Positions 1 to 7,811 are shown, counted from the stretch's first letter. The stretch: DNA of 21,778 bases from Ruminococcus sp. AF46-10NS (GCF_003474435.1 NZ_QRNF01000049.1:1-21778), one strand, 5' to 3'. The notes: generated by a model not told the origin, from the letters alone. Numbers and translations: made by a program.

Positions 1-93
1 TTTAAAGAGTGATATATATTAAGTGTATACAAAAGCATGCGATTCTTTTAAAGTCGTCTATAAATCTTAAATTCCTCAAGAAAGAGGAAAATC

Positions 94-219
94 ATGAAAA
101 AAATTAAACGTTGTATAGCAATTATTTTGTCAATGGTTTTAGGATTTTCGATGTCAACAGTATCTTTTGCTAGTGAAAGGTATAATCAAAATGACAATTC
201 GAAGGGGAAAATTGCATGA
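94..219 (+). CDS. 41-aa secreted peptide precursor (unrecognised)
   Basis: ATG at 94 follows AAGAGG with about 6 nt spacing. The 41-residue product begins with a Lys/Arg-rich n-region (MKKIKR), then a hydrophobic core (about residues 7-19), and reaches SFA-SE, a good signal peptidase I site after Ala26. This would release a hydrophilic 15-residue peptide, SERYNQNDNSKGKIA. The last codons overlap the next gene as ATGA, which suggests translational coupling. I recognise no family. It could be a small signalling or bacteriocin-like peptide. It could also be the surviving 5' end of a larger secreted protein. The signal peptide is visible; any function is inference. Confidence 0.5.
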   Translation: MKKIKRCIAIILSMVLGFSMSTVSFASERYNQNDNSKGKIA

Positions 220-365
220 AAAGAAAGTATTGGGCGTTATTAGTTTTTGCGTTAATAATAGTATTGCAGTGGATTGGATTAGGATTTCATGGTCAAATAA
301 GGTTTATTTTTTTGATAATTATATTAGTTCTAATTGTTTTATTTGCAATATTATTGCGAAAATAG
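216..365 (+). CDS. 49-aa two-helix membrane protein (unrecognised)
   Basis: The start codon overlaps the stop of the upstream peptide gene (ATGA), and GAAGGGG at 201-207 gives a ribosome site 8 nt before the ATG. The product is almost entirely hydrophobic. It has a basic N-terminus (MKRKYW), a first membrane segment at about residues 6-22, a short polar turn (GFHGQIR), a second membrane segment at about 30-46, and a basic end (LLRK). Its size and position after a secreted-peptide gene would suit an immunity or export partner, but nothing in the sequence proves this. A longer ORF in another frame over the same DNA has no ribosome site and unnatural composition, so I prefer this one. Confidence 0.5.
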   Translation: MKRKYWALLVFALIIVLQWIGLGFHGQIRFIFLIIILVLIVLFAILLRK

Positions 366-467
366 CAAAAGTGATTTGTGAATAGTGAGGTAAAGGAACA
401 AGGTGAAGCCGATACACTTAGGGCAGTCCTTTACGGAACGGACACAGCCAGTACCGCAATGATACAT

Positions 468-515
468 AAGAGGGCTTGAAAGAAGGTCACAAACCTTGCA
501 AGTCCTCTTGTTTAT
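468..515 (+). terminator. Strong stem-loop, possible terminator
   Basis: AAGAGGGCTTG (468-478) pairs with CAAGTCCTCTT (499-509), with one G-U pair. An inner AAGG/CCTT stem (483-486/494-497) closes a 7-nt loop. GTTTATTCT follows, a modest T-rich tail. It lies about 100 nt after the small peptide/membrane pair and could end that transcript. Confidence 0.45.
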
Positions 516-531
516 TCTATGTGTCGAGCCC

Positions 532-573
532 GTCTATGTGTCAGATTGCATTTTCTGATAGACTGTTTCTTTT
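532..573 (+). terminator. Second stem-loop with T-rich tail
   Basis: GTCTA (532-536) and TCAGA (541-545) pair with TCTGA (554-558) and TAGAC (559-563), with a 4-nt bulge. TGTTTCTTTT follows. It is a possible terminator in tandem with the hairpin at 468-509. Confidence 0.4.
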
Positions 574-694
574 CGTGACTTATCAAAGAAAGTTCTCCTG
601 TCGGGTATGTTCCAATTGTTTATTTCGGATATAAGCGTCTAATTCACAATTATATTCGTAGAGGCGAAAGACTACTTTGTTCTAAAAGGTATTT

Positions 695-931
695 CTATAT
701 CTCTAATGAATCTTCCGCGTTCACCCACATCTGCAAATTTCCATCAAGATATAATCTTGCATATTCAAGTGGTTCATCAACTGCAAGTGAAGTTAATGCA
801 CAGTCTGATCCGGGAGTGGTTTTTAAATTCTTTTCTGCTTCCCAACAATCAATGCGAAGCATATAGCCAGCACTGGTATAAACATCAATACTGTTTCTGT
901 GTGGATTGTATTCTGCAAATATCGTTCTCAT
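695..931 (-). CDS. DUF6061-like small protein
   Basis: A 78-residue protein on the minus strand, starting at the ATG at 931, which has AAGGAGA (plus-strand TCTCCTT, 941-947) about 9 nt upstream. It begins MRTIFAEYNPHRNSIDVYTSAG and continues with a short beta-rich, acidic sequence with no signal peptide or membrane segment. The sequence resembles the DUF6061 family of small proteins common in Lachnospiraceae; that assignment is from memory. The role is unknown. The opposite-strand reading frames over this region are shadows. Confidence 0.75.
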   Translation of the reverse strand: MRTIFAEYNPHRNSIDVYTSAGYMLRIDCWEAEKNLKTTPGSDCALTSLAVDEPLEYARLYLDGNLQMWVNAEDSLEI

Positions 932-1419
932 CGTATCCTATCTCCTTATCATTCAATCAATCATCAGATACAAAAATCAGAAGCATTTCAATCAGTTCAC
1001 CATGTCACTTTTATTTTGTGTTATACTGTTTTATATGATTTTCTTGCCCTTGTATTTGCCCTTATCAGAATTCGTAAACACTGATGGGACGATATAACAC
1101 AAGGGAAAGAATAAGGGAAAGCTCATCTGCGATAAATCCAGTGTTTTCAAGGGTTGGCAGAGAATTTAATAACAAGATATAACAGTTATCAAATCTCTTA
1201 AAACAGGTGAAATCTCAATCGGAATTGACCGAGCGCATTGGGCGAGAGATACTTCTTGTTTGAATGTTGGAATGATTATAGGTATTTGTTTTCGGGATGA
1301 AAATACCGTTTATTTATTCTAGACATAAGATGTCCGGTTGAAAATTAACGGATTCTCGTTTTATGTCGTGGTAATTTTGGTGCATATTGGTAAGCTGTAA
1401 GTGGAAGAGAGGTAGAGAT
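932..1419. other. Intergenic region with inverted and direct repeats
   Basis: I see no credible gene. The region contains a 10-bp inverted repeat TTGTGTTATA/TATAACACAA (1016-1025 and 1093-1102). Between and beside these lie CTTGCCCTT and TGCCCTT (1043-1063) and two direct copies of AAGGGAAAG (1101-1109, 1113-1121). Nearer the XRE gene, GACAT-AAG-ATGTC (1322-1334) and GACATAA/TTATGTC (1322-1328/1361-1367) form palindromes that could be operator sites for that regulator. No confident promoter was found. Confidence 0.4.
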
Positions 1420-1557
1420 ATGGATACAAAAAAGATTGGAGCCTTTTTAAAGCAATGTCGTAAAGAAAAGAATCTTACGCAAGAACAGCTTGCCGAGAAG
1501 TTTGGGGTATCTGCAAGAACAGTTTCCAGATGGGAAACAGGAGTTTCCCATAGTTAA
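1420..1557 (+). pseudogene. 5' fragment of interrupted XRE-family regulator
   Basis: ATG at 1420 follows GAGAGGTAGAGAT. The 45 residues form a classic XRE/Cro-C1 helix-turn-helix: KKIGAFLKQCRKEKNLTQ, then EQLAEKFGVSARTVSRWETG. The protein then runs into element DNA and stops after VSHS. Family members normally continue with a MPDLSxLxxLAE...ELLDGE segment, which is found at 15012. Excising the DNA between the two GGGAAAC copies (1532-1538 and 14995-15001) restores one frame of 957 nt (318 aa). The fragment keeps its DNA-binding domain but lacks the membrane and C-terminal domains, so any product would be a soluble HTH stub. Confidence 0.93.
1532..1549. repeat. Left attachment site with palindromic arms
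   Basis: GGGAAAC (1532-1538) is followed by AGGA and then GTTTCCC (1543-1549), a perfect 7-bp inverted repeat with a 4-bp centre. Large serine recombinases bind symmetrical half-sites around a 2-bp crossover; GA within GGGAAAC would match the dinucleotide used by the TnpX/TndX group. The exact crossover position is inferred. Confidence 0.75.
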
Positions 1558-1580
1558 AGATACCACACCAAATATGATGA

Positions 1581-1604
1581 ACCCACGCTTATACACTACC
1601 AGCT
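1581..1604 (+). repeat. Left-end copy of a 24-bp inverted motif
   Basis: ACCCACGCTTATAC (1581-1594) is the exact reverse complement of 13297-13310, upstream of the recombinase. Similarity extends to 21 of 24 bp (1581-1604 against 13287-13310). It may be a binding site shared by the element end and the recombinase promoter. Confidence 0.7.
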
Positions 1605-1616
1605 ATAATAAGCCGT

Positions 1617-1651
1617 AAGGACAGCAATTTGACACTGCTGTCCTTTCTTTT
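1617..1651 (+). terminator. Rho-independent terminator at the element's left end
   Basis: AAGGACAGCA (1617-1626) pairs perfectly with TGCTGTCCTT (1636-1645) around a 9-nt loop, followed by TCTTTT. It would stop transcription entering from the interrupted XRE gene before the cargo promoter. Confidence 0.85.
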
Positions 1652-1704
1652 ATAAAATTGCAGTACACAGAAAAAAGCTGTAAAATGAAAAATATATTTG
1701 TCCT

Positions 1705-1737
1705 TGTAACAATTCTCGGACATTTGCCTGTTATACT
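1705..1737 (+). promoter_or_regulatory. Promoter with response-regulator-type direct repeats (module 1 sensor genes)
   Basis: Two 11-bp units, TGTAACAATTC (1705-1715) and TCGGACATTTG (1716-1726), are followed by 5 nt and TATACT (1732-1737). There is no good -35 box. The block matches 27 of 33 positions of the one upstream of the transporter genes (3585-3617). The geometry fits activation by an OmpR-family regulator bound over the -35 region, so the sensor pair is probably autoregulated. Confidence 0.7.
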
Positions 1738-1765
1738 ATCTGCAAAAAGAAAAGGAAGTGACAAT

Positions 1766-2455
1766 ATGAAGCAGATTTTAATTGTCGAAGACGATAATCT
1801 TTTGAATAAAACGCTTACTTATAATTTGGAATTGGACGGTTACACAATAACTTCTGTTCTGAATGCAAGGACAGCCGCTGAATCATTAAAAACAAACATT
1901 TTTGATTTGGTATTGCTGGATATAAATTTACCAGACGGAAATGGTTATGACCTATGCCGTCTTATCAAGCCAGAGCATCCTGATACAGTAGTTATATTTC
2001 TAACTGCCAACGATCAGGAAAGCGATCAGATACGAGGATATGAAGCTGGTGCAGTGGATTATATCACGAAACCTTTTTCGATTAGTGCTTTGCAGCGAAA
2101 GATCAAAGCCATGTTCGCTATGTTGGAACATCACAAACCAGCTAAGGATATTTACGAGGATGGCAGCCTGTTTCTGGATTTTTCGGAACAATTTGCAAGC
2201 TTGAACGGGAAACCATTAGCGCTTTCTGCGATGGAATATAAAATGCTGAACCTATTTCTTAAAAATCCGAAGCAGGTACTTACCCGCCAACAACTTTTGG
2301 AAAGGCTGTGGGACATTGATGAAAAATATGTAGATGAACATACCCTTACTACTTCTATCAGCCGCATTCGCAGTAAGATTGAAGCGGATGGCGACACATA
2401 TATCAAAACGGTTTACGGTATGGGTTATCAATGGACAGGAGGCGAAAAGAAATGA
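1766..2455 (+). CDS. OmpR-family response regulator (BceR-like)
   Basis: The ATG at 1766 has AGGAAG about 8 nt upstream; a longer upstream frame lacks a ribosome site and overlaps the promoter, so it was rejected. The product has 229 residues. The receiver domain (about 1-115) has the acidic pair Asp9/Asp10, phospho-acceptor Asp52 in LLDINLPDG, Thr80 in FLTAND and Lys102 in ITKPF. A winged-helix trans_reg_C domain (about 130-225) ends with TYIKTVYGMGYQWTG. The gene overlaps the kinase gene by 4 nt (ATGA). By family knowledge it would activate the transporter genes in response to a peptide antibiotic or cell-envelope agent; the ligand cannot be read from the sequence. Confidence 0.93.
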   Translation: MKQILIVEDDNLLNKTLTYNLELDGYTITSVLNARTAAESLKTNIFDLVLLDINLPDGNGYDLCRLIKPEHPDTVVIFLTANDQESDQIRGYEAGAVDYITKPFSISALQRKIKAMFAMLEHHKPAKDIYEDGSLFLDFSEQFASLNGKPLALSAMEYKMLNLFLKNPKQVLTRQQLLERLWDIDEKYVDEHTLTTSISRIRSKIEADGDTYIKTVYGMGYQWTGGEKK

Positions 2456-3483
2456 AACTGAATAACCTTTCTGCTAAGAAAATTTGTAGACTGATTAGTG
2501 CTGGCATGGTTTTCTCTATGCTGGTAATTACCGGTATTCTCGGCGGTATAATGCAGGATATACGAATTTTCATAGCAGGTGGAACATTGACACTCTGTGC
2601 ATTTTTCTGGATTTGGCTATTGGTGCTGTTTTTTGGAAAACGCCTTTCTCATTTTACTTCTAATTTGTGCCGGACGCTGGACAACATGATTGATGGAAAC
2701 GAGGAATTACAAAAGTCAAATGATAGTGAAACTCTTTTTGCCCGTATCAACCACCGCTTAATCCGGTTGTATGAGATTATGCAGGAAAATCGGCACAAGG
2801 TAGACATGGAACGACAGGAGCTTCAAATGCTGATTTCTGATATTTCGCATCAAGTCAAAACACCTGTCAGCAATTTGCAAATGGTAACGGACACACTTTT
2901 AACAAAGCCTGTTTCAGAAGAAGAACGGATGGACTTTTTGCAAGGCATACGCAGTCAGACTGATAAACTGGATTTTCTGTTCCAAGCACTGGTTAAAACA
3001 TCCCGGTTAGAAACCGGAGCAATACGATTAGAAAAGAAAGACAGCAGCTTATTCCATACGCTTGCACAAGCTATGAGCAGTATTGTATATGCCGCAGAGA
3101 AAAAAGAAATTGCTGTATCCGTGGATTGCCCGGAAAATTTGATAATCTCCCATGACAGCAAGTGGACAAGCGAAGCCCTTTTCAATCTGCTGGACAATGC
3201 AGTAAAATACACTCCGTCAGGTGGAAAGATTTCTGTATCAGTGGTTCAGTGGGAAATGTATGTGGAGATCAAAGTGACCGACACCGGCAAGGGCATTTCC
3301 GAAAGCAATCAGGCTGCCATCTTCCGACGCTTTTATCGTGAGGAAGAAGTACACGAACAGCAGGGCGTGGGCATTGGCCTGTATCTGGCCCGCGAGATCG
3401 TAACGCGTCAGGGCGGCTATATCAAAGTGGTTTCGGAGCTGGGCAAGGGTTCGGAATTTTCTATTATGCTGCCTACAAAATAG
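2452..3483 (+). CDS. Intramembrane-sensing histidine kinase (BceS-like)
   Basis: The start ATG overlaps the regulator stop (ATGA). The 343-aa protein has two N-terminal membrane helices (about 15-33 and 39-62) separated by only a few residues, so it has no extracytoplasmic sensor domain. This is the hallmark of BceS-type kinases that sense through their partner ABC transporter. Catalytic motifs are intact: H-box DISHQVKTP with His133, N-box NLLDNAVKYT with Asn249, DTGKG (277-281), FRRFYR and GVGIGL (305-310). Base composition rises sharply to about 65% GC after about 3260, although the protein motifs continue without a break. Confidence 0.93.
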   Translation: MKLNNLSAKKICRLISAGMVFSMLVITGILGGIMQDIRIFIAGGTLTLCAFFWIWLLVLFFGKRLSHFTSNLCRTLDNMIDGNEELQKSNDSETLFARINHRLIRLYEIMQENRHKVDMERQELQMLISDISHQVKTPVSNLQMVTDTLLTKPVSEEERMDFLQGIRSQTDKLDFLFQALVKTSRLETGAIRLEKKDSSLFHTLAQAMSSIVYAAEKKEIAVSVDCPENLIISHDSKWTSEALFNLLDNAVKYTPSGGKISVSVVQWEMYVEIKVTDTGKGISESNQAAIFRRFYREEEVHEQQGVGIGLYLAREIVTRQGGYIKVVSELGKGSEFSIMLPTK

Positions 3484-3487
3484 AACG

Positions 3488-3527
3488 CGGCGGACGGCCA
3501 TTTTCGGCTGCCCGCCGATAATTTTTT
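3488..3527 (+). terminator. Terminator between sensor and transporter genes (module 1)
   Basis: A GC-rich stem (3488-3499 with 3506-3517; one A-C mismatch and one G-U pair, loop ATTTTC) is followed by ATTTTTTG. It begins 5 nt after the kinase stop codon and uncouples the transporter genes from the sensor transcript. Confidence 0.85.
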
Positions 3528-3617
3528 GAAATGTCCGAGCGTTGTAACATTTCACCCCGATTTTCAATGAAATTTTTTGGCCGCTGTAACATTTCGCGGA
3601 CATTTGGGTTTTATAAT
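3528..3617 (+). promoter_or_regulatory. Transporter promoter with regulator repeats (module 1)
   Basis: TGTAACATTTC (3585-3595) and GCGGACATTTG (3596-3606) are 11-bp-period repeats sharing ACATTT. They are followed by 5 nt and the -10 box TATAAT (3612-3617). The upstream part holds another TGTAACATTTC (3543-3553) and an inverted GAAATGT (3528-3534), which pairs with ACATTTC (3547-3553) as a 7-bp palindrome. The arrangement suggests cooperative binding of the cognate response regulator, with the promoter lacking a -35 box and depending on activation. Confidence 0.75.
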
Positions 3618-3659
3618 ACCCTTATCAACAGGCAGGAAGCCTTGAAAGGAGTTTTGAAT

Positions 3660-4325
3660 ATGAGCGTTTTACAGACTATCGACCTGAAAAAGTATTATGG
3701 CACAAAGCCGAACATTACCCACGCCCTTGACGGTGTGAACTTCTCCGTGGAGGACGGCGAGTTTGTGGCTATTGTGGGAACATCTGGCAGCGGCAAATCC
3801 ACCTTACTTCACATGATGGGAGGGCTGGACACACCCACTTCCGGCAATGTGATTGTCCGGGACAAAGAACTGTCGAAAATGAACGATGAACAGCTTACTA
3901 TCTTCCGCCGCCGCAACATCGGCTTTATCTTTCAGAACTATAACCTTGTTCCCATCCTGAATGTGTATGAGAACATCGTCCTGCCGGTGGAGCTGGACGG
4001 GGACACGGTGGATCAGAAGTTTTTGGACGAGATCGTTCACTTGTTGGGGCTGGAAGATAAACTGAAAAATATGCCGAACAATCTCTCCGGCGGACAGCAG
4101 CAGCGTGTGGCGATTGCCCGCGCCCTGATTACCAAACCGGCTATTGTACTGGCTGACGAGCCGACCGGCAACCTTGACAGCAAGACCAGCGCCGAGGTGC
4201 TGGGACTTATCAAGCGTACCAGTGCGGAGTTCCGGCAAACTGTCGTGATGATTACCCACAACAACGACATAGCCCGTCTTGCAGATCGGATTGTCCGCAT
4301 TGAGGATGGAAAGATTGTGGAATAA
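3660..4325 (+). CDS. ABC transporter ATPase (BceA/MacB-like)
   Basis: The ATG at 3660 has AAGGAG about 8 nt upstream. The frame is open further upstream, but that part covers the promoter repeats, so it was excluded. The 221-aa product is a full nucleotide-binding domain: Walker [10 protein letters not shown] (40-48), Q-loop Gln92, signature LSGGQ (142-146), Walker B IVLADE (162-167) and H-loop His200. NYNLVPILNVYENI is typical of the LolD/MacB/BceA group. It would power the neighbouring FtsX-type permease (14-nt gap) in moving or detaching peptide antibiotics at the membrane. It is about 69% identical to the ATPase at 17721, counted by hand over 220 aligned residues. Confidence 0.95.
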   Translation: MSVLQTIDLKKYYGTKPNITHALDGVNFSVEDGEFVAIVGTSGSGKSTLLHMMGGLDTPTSGNVIVRDKELSKMNDEQLTIFRRRNIGFIFQNYNLVPILNVYENIVLPVELDGDTVDQKFLDEIVHLLGLEDKLKNMPNNLSGGQQQRVAIARALITKPAIVLADEPTGNLDSKTSAEVLGLIKRTSAEFRQTVVMITHNNDIARLADRIVRIEDGKIVE

Positions 4326-4339
4326 GGAGGTGGAAAGCT

Positions 4340-6751
4340 ATGACATGGCCTTTTGAAAATGATACCAGCGCTATCATAAAAAAGCTGGCAAATCGGAGCA
4401 TGAAAACAGACAAACGAAGCAAAGCCTTTCTGCTTCTCACGATTGCCCTTTCTGTCTGCATGATTTTTTCAATCGTTCTAATATCCGCAGGCGCGCAGGA
4501 AGAATTTAAGAATACACAGCGCAGTAAAGCGCAGGTTGCAATTCTGGGAATAACAGATGACCAGTTATCCGGTTTACGTCAAAACAAAGATGTTCAATGG
4601 ATTGGCGAATATGCTGCAATCGGACTTTTTTATTCAGGCAATAAAACAATTACGGTCGCTTATGGAAGCGAAGATTATTTTACGCATCAGGAAGAAAAAT
4701 CTTTGCAGGGCAGAGCACCGCAAAAGGCAAATGAGATCATGCTCCCACAGAATTATATTGATTTTTTGGGGAAGTCATATCACCCCGGTGACACCATTAC
4801 TTTTGATGTAACCGGCACGGGGCATGAGGCAGAATACACGCTTTCCGGCATTTTGAGCGAAAGCAGCAAGAGTGATGGTTATTTCGTCTATCTGAGCAAA
4901 GAACTTGCCATGAGCTTAATGAATCATCTTCAAGTAACAGCATATACGCGGCTGAATACAGATGCCATTCGCTCGGAAACCCTTCTTGATTTTACGGATA
5001 AAGTCATTGAAAACACAGGCATTGTGGAAGATCAGGTATATCTCACGGAGTATTCTGCTGTTATGACCGGAGCTGTTCAATCTGGCATCCAGCTCCCAAT
5101 CCCTCTGCTGGCTGCATTGACTGCGGTGCTGGCTGCAACGATTGTGTATGGGGTCTTTTACACGAAGATTGCGAAGAACGTGCAGATGTTTGGTCAGCTA
5201 CGGACAATCGGAATGACAAAAAAGCAAATTAAACGGATGGTGAGAAAAGAAGGACTCCGGTATGCTTTTACTGGTATTCCTCTTGGACTAATTGCTGGCT
5301 TGTTGATTGGATTTATTGTGTATCCGAAGGGATTTCAAATCAAAACGGTTGCCATCTATGCGGTGCTGATTGCCATAGTAGGTGTTGTAATGGTGAATAT
5401 TGCGATTTTCAAGCCAGTTCGAGTTGCAATGAATACTTCTCCCATTGAGGGTGCAAGATACCTCGCTTATTCAGGGAAAGCAAAAGCCAGTTCAAAGCTG
5501 CATCGCAATCTGTCACCCCACAATCTCGCAAGAATCAATATCCAGCGTAACAGGCAAAAAGCTATTTTGACGCTTGTGATGCTGGGCGTAAGCGGTGCGC
5601 TTTTGCTGGGCGCATCTACGGTTGCAGGCTCTATTGATCCGGAAAAACAGGCAACTTTCAAACACTATCCTGCTGGCAGTATTCTTTTGCAGGTGAAAAA
5701 TCAAGTCGGCAGTTCGTTTGATAAAGAATCTGAGCCATACGGAAGTTCAAAGCTGCAACTGGAAGAAAACCCGCTTGAAAGCCAGACACTACGGCATGAC
5801 TTGGAAAACATTGCCGGAGTAGAAAAAATAACTGCATTTAACTGCGTCCATATGTCCATTACCTTCCCCGGCGGGAGTGGTTCTCTCACAAGTATCATGA
5901 ATGATTTCCCGACACTGAACCGTGAACAACTGGCAGAAAAGCAAGCGGTTTTATCGTCTGGAACGGCAGATTACGATGATATGACCGAAAGAAACGGAAT
6001 ATTGGTTGCAGAGAATATTGCGAGCGTTGGCGACACCTTGCAGTTGGAAGGGCGTTCTCCCGATGGCAGCACGTTTAATATCAACGCAGTTGTTGCAGGC
6101 ACCTATGACCCGACCGATTTGATGGAACGCAATCCGGTTGTTCCAGGCAGTCCGTATTTTATGATGACATACGATATGGCAAAGAATCTGACAGGTATAA
6201 CAGATCAGACTGGCATCTTGGCGCTCAAGATCACTCCCAATCATTTTGATGAAGTTCTAAGCGCGGTTCAAGAAATTGCAGAGCAGAGCGGTAAAATATC
6301 GGTTAATACGATTGAACAGACAATTAAAAACATTCAGTATCGGTATAGTTCGTCGATAAAGGCACTATATATGGCAGCGGCGATCCTGTTTACATTTGGA
6401 AGCATCAGTCTTATGAATATGCTGATGGTCGATTTTCAGAACAGAAAACGGGAATTTGGTCTGCTGGAAGCTGTTGGGGCAACGCAGAAGCAGCTAAAAG
6501 CTATGTTGAGTCGTGAGATTGGAATTTACCTCGGAGGTTCGTTGGTAATAGCTCTTGTATTTGGAAGCATTTTAAGTGTAATTGTTTGTAGACGATTGGA
6601 TGCGGTAAACCATTGCATTACGTTGGTATTGCCGTGGCTGTTTCTACTGGCGTTAGTCGTTGTTTTAGCAGTTATATATTTGATTTTCACTGCATACGCA
6701 AAATCCGAGTTGAAGAAAACAAGCATCTTGTCTGCCATAAGGGAGGAATGA
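4340..6751 (+). CDS. FtsX-type ABC permease (BceB-like, 803 aa)
   Basis: The ATG has AAGGAGGTGG just upstream. Eight membrane helices are predicted by eye: about 28-50, 252-273, 309-330, 337-358, 407-430, 674-696, 726-750 and 760-786. They form two four-helix FtsX units. Large extracytoplasmic domains lie between helices 1 and 2 (about 50-250) and between 5 and 6 (about 430-670). FtsX coupling motifs are visible as GQLRTIGMTKKQIKRMVRKE and FGLLEAVGATQKQLKAML. Classical BceB proteins have ten helices and one large loop, so this is a longer, MacB/SalY-like relative. It pairs with the upstream ATPase and probably also relays the signal to the kinase. It ends 19 bp from a convergent gene. Confidence 0.92.
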   Translation: MTWPFENDTSAIIKKLANRSMKTDKRSKAFLLLTIALSVCMIFSIVLISAGAQEEFKNTQRSKAQVAILGITDDQLSGLRQNKDVQWIGEYAAIGLFYSGNKTITVAYGSEDYFTHQEEKSLQGRAPQKANEIMLPQNYIDFLGKSYHPGDTITFDVTGTGHEAEYTLSGILSESSKSDGYFVYLSKELAMSLMNHLQVTAYTRLNTDAIRSETLLDFTDKVIENTGIVEDQVYLTEYSAVMTGAVQSGIQLPIPLLAALTAVLAATIVYGVFYTKIAKNVQMFGQLRTIGMTKKQIKRMVRKEGLRYAFTGIPLGLIAGLLIGFIVYPKGFQIKTVAIYAVLIAIVGVVMVNIAIFKPVRVAMNTSPIEGARYLAYSGKAKASSKLHRNLSPHNLARINIQRNRQKAILTLVMLGVSGALLLGASTVAGSIDPEKQATFKHYPAGSILLQVKNQVGSSFDKESEPYGSSKLQLEENPLESQTLRHDLENIAGVEKITAFNCVHMSITFPGGSGSLTSIMNDFPTLNREQLAEKQAVLSSGTADYDDMTERNGILVAENIASVGDTLQLEGRSPDGSTFNINAVVAGTYDPTDLMERNPVVPGSPYFMMTYDMAKNLTGITDQTGILALKITPNHFDEVLSAVQEIAEQSGKISVNTIEQTIKNIQYRYSSSIKALYMAAAILFTFGSISLMNMLMVDFQNRKREFGLLEAVGATQKQLKAMLSREIGIYLGGSLVIALVFGSILSVIVCRRLDAVNHCITLVLPWLFLLALVVVLAVIYLIFTAYAKSELKKTSILSAIREE

Positions 6752-6770
6752 TCTTTTGTATAGACATCAC

Positions 6771-7811
6771 TTAAAAGGTAGTTAATTTCAAAATAATATC
6801 ACTCTGTTGATACAGCCAGTCCGTAAATTCTTTCGGGCTGGCTGTTCCTGTTTTTACAGCCTTTTTTCTCTGTAATGCTTCTTTCTTAAAGTCGGCAAAG
6901 GCAGCCTGTATTTTTTCCAGACGGTCAGCCGGAAAGCCTGCGGTATTTTTTACCCGGTTTATTTTGTTGCGCCAGTTCTGGCATTCATTTTTATAAAGCA
7001 GGTCATAGTTATTTTCTCTTGCCCTCTCGTCAAATTCCCGCTTGTTTTGAAGCGCCTGTGCTTTGCGGCACTTATCGCTGCACAGCTCATACCGCTGGCT
7101 CTTTGCCAGAAAATATTTCCCACAGACCTTGCACTGTCGGAAGCAAAGCCCCCAGTCATTCAGCCTGTTCAGATAATAGGTAATCAACGGGTAGAGGGAC
7201 GCATAGGCAGACACACATTCTTCTGTGCGCCGGTTGTCCGGGAACCAGAGGTCAAGCCGGGTATCTTCTGACGGTGCGCCTTTGAAATAAAGGCTGCCAG
7301 CTTGAAAATGTTTCGGTTTTCCTGTCTCCCTGTCAAAGCTCATGGCTTCGTTATGGAATACCCCGGTCAGGCTGCTCATTTTATCCATGAAGCGGTCACA
7401 GGCAGCGTTACGGTCACGGGGTTCTCTGGCAAGCAGATAGCTGTTCCAGATACGGAACGCCACATACATTTTCAGAGGGTCATTGCTAAGATATTTTCCC
7501 CAGAGAAATTCGCTTGCCGCCTGCTCCAGCTCCGGCTGTTTCCATCGGTTGGAGTGGAGGGCTTGCCGCAGTGGAGAAAGCCCATATAAGTTCCAATCTC
7601 TGTCCGTGTCATGCTCAAAGTTTATCAAAAAAGTTCCCAGTGGGCGTGTCATATCACAAAGCACCTCTGCGTTTTGGCTCCCGTTCAGCCGGAAGCGGAT
7701 CTGCTGTTCTTCCCCAATCAAAATCCGCTCTTTCATTTTCTTCCTGTCCAGCGTCAGGACAAACAAAATCCTCTCAAAACATGGCTCATGCCGTATAAAC
7801 TGATTCTCCAT
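6771..7811 (-). CDS. DUF6076-like zinc-motif protein
   Basis: 346 residues from the ATG at 7811 (MENQFIRHEPCFERIL). The frame stays open upstream to 8072, but that extension runs across a good promoter (TTGACA, 17 nt, TACCAT), so the internal start is chosen; its ribosome site (AGGGGATAGGG) is imperfect. The C-terminal half holds a zinc-ribbon-like cluster, CKVCGKYFLAKSQRYELC followed by CRKAQ, after which comes a Lys/Arg-rich helical tail. The sequence resembles DUF6076 proteins found in Bacillota mobile elements (from memory). The cluster resembles SWIM/CGNR-type zinc fingers and may bind nucleic acid. It runs opposite to the other element genes. Confidence 0.75.
   Translation of the reverse strand: MENQFIRHEPCFERILFVLTLDRKKMKERILIGEEQQIRFRLNGSQNAEVLCDMTRPLGTFLINFEHDTDRDWNLYGLSPLRQALHSNRWKQPELEQAASEFLWGKYLSNDPLKMYVAFRIWNSYLLAREPRDRNAACDRFMDKMSSLTGVFHNEAMSFDRETGKPKHFQAGSLYFKGAPSEDTRLDLWFPDNRRTEECVSAYASLYPLITYYLNRLNDWGLCFRQCKVCGKYFLAKSQRYELCSDKCRKAQALQNKREFDERARENNYDLLYKNECQNWRNKINRVKNTAGFPADRLEKIQAAFADFKKEALQRKKAVKTGTASPKEFTDWLYQQSDIILKLTTF

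Larger units (their letters stand above)
366..694. other. Gene-poor spacer with two hairpins
   Basis: I see no convincing gene here. A GTG-started stretch at 378-478 would encode 33 residues (ending TAMIHKRA) and could be a remnant of a longer protein, but it has no clear ribosome site. Two stem-loops follow, listed separately. The remainder up to the DUF6061-like gene is AT-rich and without recognisable signals. Confidence 0.4.

Noticed and set aside
167..385. 72-aa plus-strand reading frame
   Set aside because: It overlaps two better-supported small genes in another frame, lacks a ribosome site, and has no recognisable features.
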